Assembly (NCBI GenBank): GCA_946479995.1
Contig: CAMLIU010000052.1
Span: forward strand, 1 to 8,085
Direction: 5' to 3'
Source: an uncultured Gemmatimonadota bacterium
Lineage (GTDB): Bacteria > Gemmatimonadota > Gemmatimonadetes > Gemmatimonadales > Gemmatimonadaceae
DNA: 8,085 nt
Part shown: positions 6,053 through 8,085 of the stretch, in pieces
Layout of the letters: the number at the start of each line of letters is the position of its first letter
Numbering within the stretch: the first letter of the stretch is position 1
The notes under the pieces: generated by a model
Databases searched by the model: none
What the model saw: the letters and a program-made list of their open reading frames with translations, nothing else
What the model was told of the DNA's origin: nothing
Position numbers and translations under genes: made by a program

Positions 6053-6604
6053 CTAGTTGGCAGCCATGTGGTCGAGCAGGTTCTGCGCCGCCGCCATGTG
6101 CGCCTGGAAGGCGGGCGCCACCTTCTTCACGAGATTCTTCACCTCCTCGTTCTGCAGCGACGGGAGGAGGGTCGTGTTGATTGCGTCGATGACCGCCTTG
6201 TGGAACGCCACCTCGTGCTGGAGGAAGGCACGGTCGAACGCCTTCCCGTTCGCCGCCTGCAGCTGGCTCACCGCCGTGGCGTGGTCCTTCGCCATGCCGA
6301 AGTTCTTCGGCGGCGTGGGGGTGACGCCGAGCTTCGCCGCGAGGTCGCGGCCGAGCTGGCGCACGGCCTTGTGATCACGGGCGATCATCTCGCCATAGTC
6401 GCGGACCTGCTGGGTCGTGCCCTTCTTCTCGGCCATCGTGCCAGTCTCCATGTCCCACGTGTTGGCGGCATCGAAGATGGCAACGATGGTGGGATCGTCC
6501 AGCTTGGCGCTCTGGGCCTGCGCCCGGTTGAACAAGGCGAGCGGAGCAGCGGCGAAGAGGGCCGCGGCGAGGAAGAAGGGGCCGACGATTCGACGGGACG
6601 ACAT
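6053..6604 (-). CDS. Exported DUF4142-domain protein (ferritin-like helical bundle)
   Basis: This is a small secreted protein of 183 residues. The signal peptide is about 1-30 (MSSRRIVGPF, hydrophobic core, cleavage near AQA/QS). The remainder fits DUF4142 (PF13628-like): a first helical pair with ANTWDMETGTMAEKKG (47-62) and IARDHKAVRQLG (74-85), then FDRAFLQHEVAFHKAVIDA (123-141) and a closing APAFQAHMAAAQNLLDHM (163-180). His78, His130, Glu131, His135 and His169 are at positions that in this ferritin-like family often carry His or acidic residues, but metal binding is not established. The family has no firm biochemical role; it is frequently periplasmic and stress-associated. The start is decided by GGAGGT 5 bases upstream. 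It is preceded by a hairpin with T-run and followed by corA in the same direction. An upstream frame extension lacks signal-peptide features. Confidence 0.88.
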   Translation of the reverse strand: MSSRRIVGPFFLAAALFAAAPLALFNRAQAQSAKLDDPTIVAIFDAANTWDMETGTMAEKKGTTQQVRDYGEMIARDHKAVRQLGRDLAAKLGVTPTPPKNFGMAKDHATAVSQLQAANGKAFDRAFLQHEVAFHKAVIDAINTTLLPSLQNEEVKNLVKKVAPAFQAHMAAAQNLLDHMAAN

Positions 6605-6609
6605 GGAGC

Positions 6610-6615
6610 ACCTCC
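6610..6615 (-). promoter_or_regulatory. Ribosome binding site of the DUF4142 gene
   Basis: GGAGGT on the minus strand lies five bases before ATG 6604. It is the best Shine-Dalgarno in the window and fixes the start of the DUF4142 gene over an upstream in-frame ATG. Confidence 0.85.
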
Positions 6616-6620
6616 GGAAA

Positions 6621-6663
6621 GGAAAAAGGGCCGGTCCGAACGGCAGTCGCCGTCGGACCGGCC
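6621..6663 (-). terminator. Rho-independent terminator-like hairpin after the FecR-like gene
   Basis: Arms 6629-6638 and 6654-6663 (GGCCGGTCCG/CGGACCGGCC) plus 6640-6644 and 6649-6653 (ACGGC/GCCGT) form a 15-bp stem with one bulged A (6639) and an AGTC loop. On the minus strand the stem is followed by CTTTTT (6623-6628), so the polarity fits termination of transcription coming from the FecR-like gene, which ends 50 bp earlier. Because the DUF4142 ribosome binding site follows within about ten bases, it could instead act as an attenuator in that gene's leader. Confidence 0.75.
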
Positions 6664-6712
6664 TAAGGTGCATCCGGGTCCGGTATTTGTCAATAAATTA
6701 GTTGACTTTTTG
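6664..6712 (-). promoter_or_regulatory. AT-rich block with possible promoter and palindrome
   Basis: This part of the gap between the FecR-like gene and the DUF4142 gene is AT-rich in its upstream half (about 6684-6712), unlike the rest of the window. On the minus strand a perfect TTGACA (6688-6693) is preceded by an A/T-rich run resembling an UP element. The hexamer 17 bases downstream (CACCTT) is a poor -10, so a housekeeping promoter is only tentative. GTCAA (6689-6693) and TTGAC (6702-6706) form an inverted repeat with an 8-base spacer and could be a regulator site. Confidence 0.35.
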
Positions 6713-8020
6713 CTATTTCTTTTCAGGCCTTGCACTTGGCTTGGTTGCTGCCTCCTCGAACACCATGTTCTGGCCCCGGTAGCCGAATTGCAGCCCGGTG
6801 CTCTGCTCCACGCCCCGAATGGCCTGGCGCGACGAGTCCAGCGACGCCCGCAACGTCACCTTCCGCGCGAGCAGGGCGCTGTCCGGCACCATCACGTCCA
6901 GGTTGTACCACCGCTTCAGCTGCGGAAGCACGTCGCGCAGCGTGCGGTTGGTGATGGCGAGGTTGCCACTGCGCCAGCCGTCTGCCTCCTCGCGCTCGTC
7001 CGGCGACGCGTTCCGTGGCGCCTGGCCGTGCGCAATGAACAGCGCGTTCCCCGCCGACAGCGGGCGCACCAGCTTCCCCTCGCGCACGTCCACGTTCCCC
7101 GCGGTCACGACGACGGTCGTCGCGCTGTCCTCGGGATACGCCCGCACGCTGAACGACGTGCCGTGGGCGACGACCAGCGCGTCGCCGGCGTAGACGCGGA
7201 ACTCGCTCTTGCCGCTCGGCGCGACGTCGAAGCCCGCCGCACCGGCGAGCTTCACCGCCCGCAGCGACGGGCCGAAGGTCGTCGGGATGCTCAGCTTCGA
7301 GTCGGGGGCGAGGCGCACCTTGCTCCCGTCGTCGAGGGTGACGATACCGATCTGCGCCGGCGGCGCGTTCACCACGCGCGCGTCGGATGCGTTGACCGCC
7401 GTGCTCGCATTCGCGTCGGCGCCGGCCTTCTCCACCCAGTACCCGATGGCCAGCACGGCCACGAGGCCGACCACACCGATGCCGATCATCTTCCACGCGG
7501 GTCCCTCGCGCGTGGCATCCACGATGTGTCCCGCGGCTTCGTGCCGCGCGATGGCCGCCGTTTCGTCGAGCGCGTGCTGGCTGTGGCCCTCGCCGCGCAC
7601 GGCGCGCAGCACGTGCGCCCACGATTCGTCGGGATCGATCACGCCCTCGGCGGGCGGGTGCGACGAGGCGTCGTGAGGATGCGCGGCGCCATGTCCTTCG
7701 CGCTCGGTCAGGCGGTGCGCCGCGGCGCGCCGGCTGAGCGCGCGTACCGAGGCATGATGCACGTCCTGGGTGAGGAACGCTGCGAGCTGCTCGGGGGTGG
7801 CGAGCCGGTCGCGCGCATCCCACGCGCGCACGAACGCGCCCTCGACGACCTTCGGGGTGAGCCCGGCTGCCTCATCGCCGAGTGCGGCGCGCGCCTCGGC
7901 AGCCAGGGTGGGATAGCGCGAGAAGAAGGCGAGGCGCAGCGCTTCTTCGTTGGGGAGCGCGGACCCGGAAGACATCGGCGTCGAGGCGCCGTCGTCGCGG
8001 GGAGGAACAGTAGTAGACAT
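6713..8020 (-). CDS. FecR-like transmembrane regulator with N-terminal degenerate sigma-region-2-like domain
   Basis: This is a membrane-spanning regulator of the FecR type, 435 residues. Residues about 27-103 resemble ECF sigma region 2: FFSRYPTLAAEARAALGDE, then PKVVEGAFVRAWDARDR (56-72), then AFLTQDVHHASVRALSRRAA (81-100). This matches the pattern seen in FecI and RpoE, but key acidic residues of the RNA-polymerase-binding helix are lost (EGAF instead of QE/QDTF). A polar, His-rich linker (104-175) leads to one membrane span (about 177-195). The FecR domain follows (about 224-314: IVTLDDGSKVRLAPDS, VVAHGTSFSVRAYPED, VTAGNVDVRE), then a DUF4974-like segment (about 350-422: LRDVLPQLKRWYNLDVMVPD). 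FecR proteins relay a signal from a TonB receptor to an ECF sigma factor; no sigma gene or STN-bearing receptor is visible here. Start ATG 8020 is backed by AGAGG seven bases upstream. The sigma-like assignment is my own comparison by eye. Confidence 0.88.
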   Translation of the reverse strand: MSTTVPPRDDGASTPMSSGSALPNEEALRLAFFSRYPTLAAEARAALGDEAAGLTPKVVEGAFVRAWDARDRLATPEQLAAFLTQDVHHASVRALSRRAAAHRLTEREGHGAAHPHDASSHPPAEGVIDPDESWAHVLRAVRGEGHSQHALDETAAIARHEAAGHIVDATREGPAWKMIGIGVVGLVAVLAIGYWVEKAGADANASTAVNASDARVVNAPPAQIGIVTLDDGSKVRLAPDSKLSIPTTFGPSLRAVKLAGAAGFDVAPSGKSEFRVYAGDALVVAHGTSFSVRAYPEDSATTVVVTAGNVDVREGKLVRPLSAGNALFIAHGQAPRNASPDEREEADGWRSGNLAITNRTLRDVLPQLKRWYNLDVMVPDSALLARKVTLRASLDSSRQAIRGVEQSTGLQFGYRGQNMVFEEAATKPSARPEKK

Positions 8021-8027
8021 ATGGCAG

Positions 8028-8032
8028 CCTCT
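8028..8032 (-). promoter_or_regulatory. Ribosome binding site of the FecR-like gene
   Basis: AGAGG on the minus strand lies seven bases before ATG 8020. Its first base overlaps a TGA stop (8032-8034) of a frame entering from the right edge, an arrangement typical of tightly packed or translationally coupled genes. Confidence 0.65.
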
Positions 8033-8085
8033 CAGTCGTGCGTTGGTTCGACTGGATCGCGTACCGATGTCTCAGGATGATACGG
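8032..8085 (-). CDS. Possible C-terminal end of an upstream gene (partial)
   Basis: One minus-strand frame entering from the right edge encodes 17 residues, PYHPETSVRDPVEPTHD, and stops at TGA 8032-8034, 11 bp before the FecR-like start. A polar tail like this would suit the end of a sigma factor, which is the usual gene upstream of fecR, but it is far too short to identify. A second frame stops earlier (8074) and a third stays open into the FecR-like gene, so even the existence of a gene end here is uncertain. Confidence 0.3.
   Translation of the reverse strand, partial: PYHPETSVRDPVEPTHD

Noticed and set aside
6713..8020. Functional link between this FecR-like protein and the TonB receptor at 250-2493
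   Set aside because: The receptor has a carboxypeptidase-regulatory-like N-terminus and no STN signalling domain, and it lies more than 4 kb away behind other genes, so nothing in the sequence supports a FecA-FecR pair.
5966..8080. A 704-codon open frame on the plus strand antisense to the DUF4142 and FecR-like genes
   Set aside because: Its translation is Arg/His/Val-rich, low-complexity and without domains. It is the usual shadow frame of high-GC minus-strand genes, which have clear domains and ribosome binding sites.

Overview
The window looks like a piece of a high-GC chromosome from a didermic (outer-membrane) bacterium, most likely Gemmatimonadota or a close relative. This is inferred from protein style: a TonB-dependent receptor with an N-terminal carboxypeptidase-regulatory-like domain, a periplasmic DUF4142 protein, a secreted short S9 peptidase, and a FecR-type protein with a DUF4974-like C-terminus. 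All of these sit in GC-rich, strongly wobble-biased coding sequence. No plasmid, phage, insertion sequence, CRISPR, tRNA or rRNA signature was seen.

Layout. Positions 1-249 are non-coding as far as can be seen; they hold a long inverted repeat and one copy of a dispersed repeat element. On the minus strand, 250-3524 carries a likely two-gene operon: a WtpA/ModA-type tungstate/molybdate-binding lipoprotein (2568-3524), then a TonB-dependent outer-membrane receptor (250-2493, possibly starting further upstream). The pairing suggests, but does not prove, that the receptor brings the oxyanion or a complex of it across the outer membrane. A short divergent intergenic region (3525-3663) with two tandem GC hairpins separates the lipoprotein gene from a plus-strand secreted S9-family peptidase (3664-4806). 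That gene converges on a CorA-type divalent-cation channel (4941-5978, minus), and the gap contains the second copy of the repeat element. A DUF4142 protein (6053-6604, minus) lies upstream of corA. Further upstream, after a strong hairpin plus T-run and an unusually AT-rich block, is a FecR-like transmembrane regulator (6713-8020, minus). At the right edge, 17 codons ending in a TGA that overlaps the FecR ribosome-binding site may be the tail of an upstream gene.

Most interesting points. (1) The FecR-like protein appears to carry, in place of a normal anti-sigma N-terminus, a degenerate ECF sigma-factor region-2-like domain, followed by one membrane span, a FecR domain and a DUF4974-like domain. 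(2) Two copies of a roughly 70-bp intergenic repeat, made of four 7-bp GTACNNN units followed by a long G·U-tolerant hairpin, sit just behind the stop codons of two unrelated genes. Both copies have the same orientation relative to the upstream gene, which suggests a 3'-end RNA element or a REP/MITE-like family. (3) An oxyanion-binding lipoprotein is coupled to a TonB receptor.
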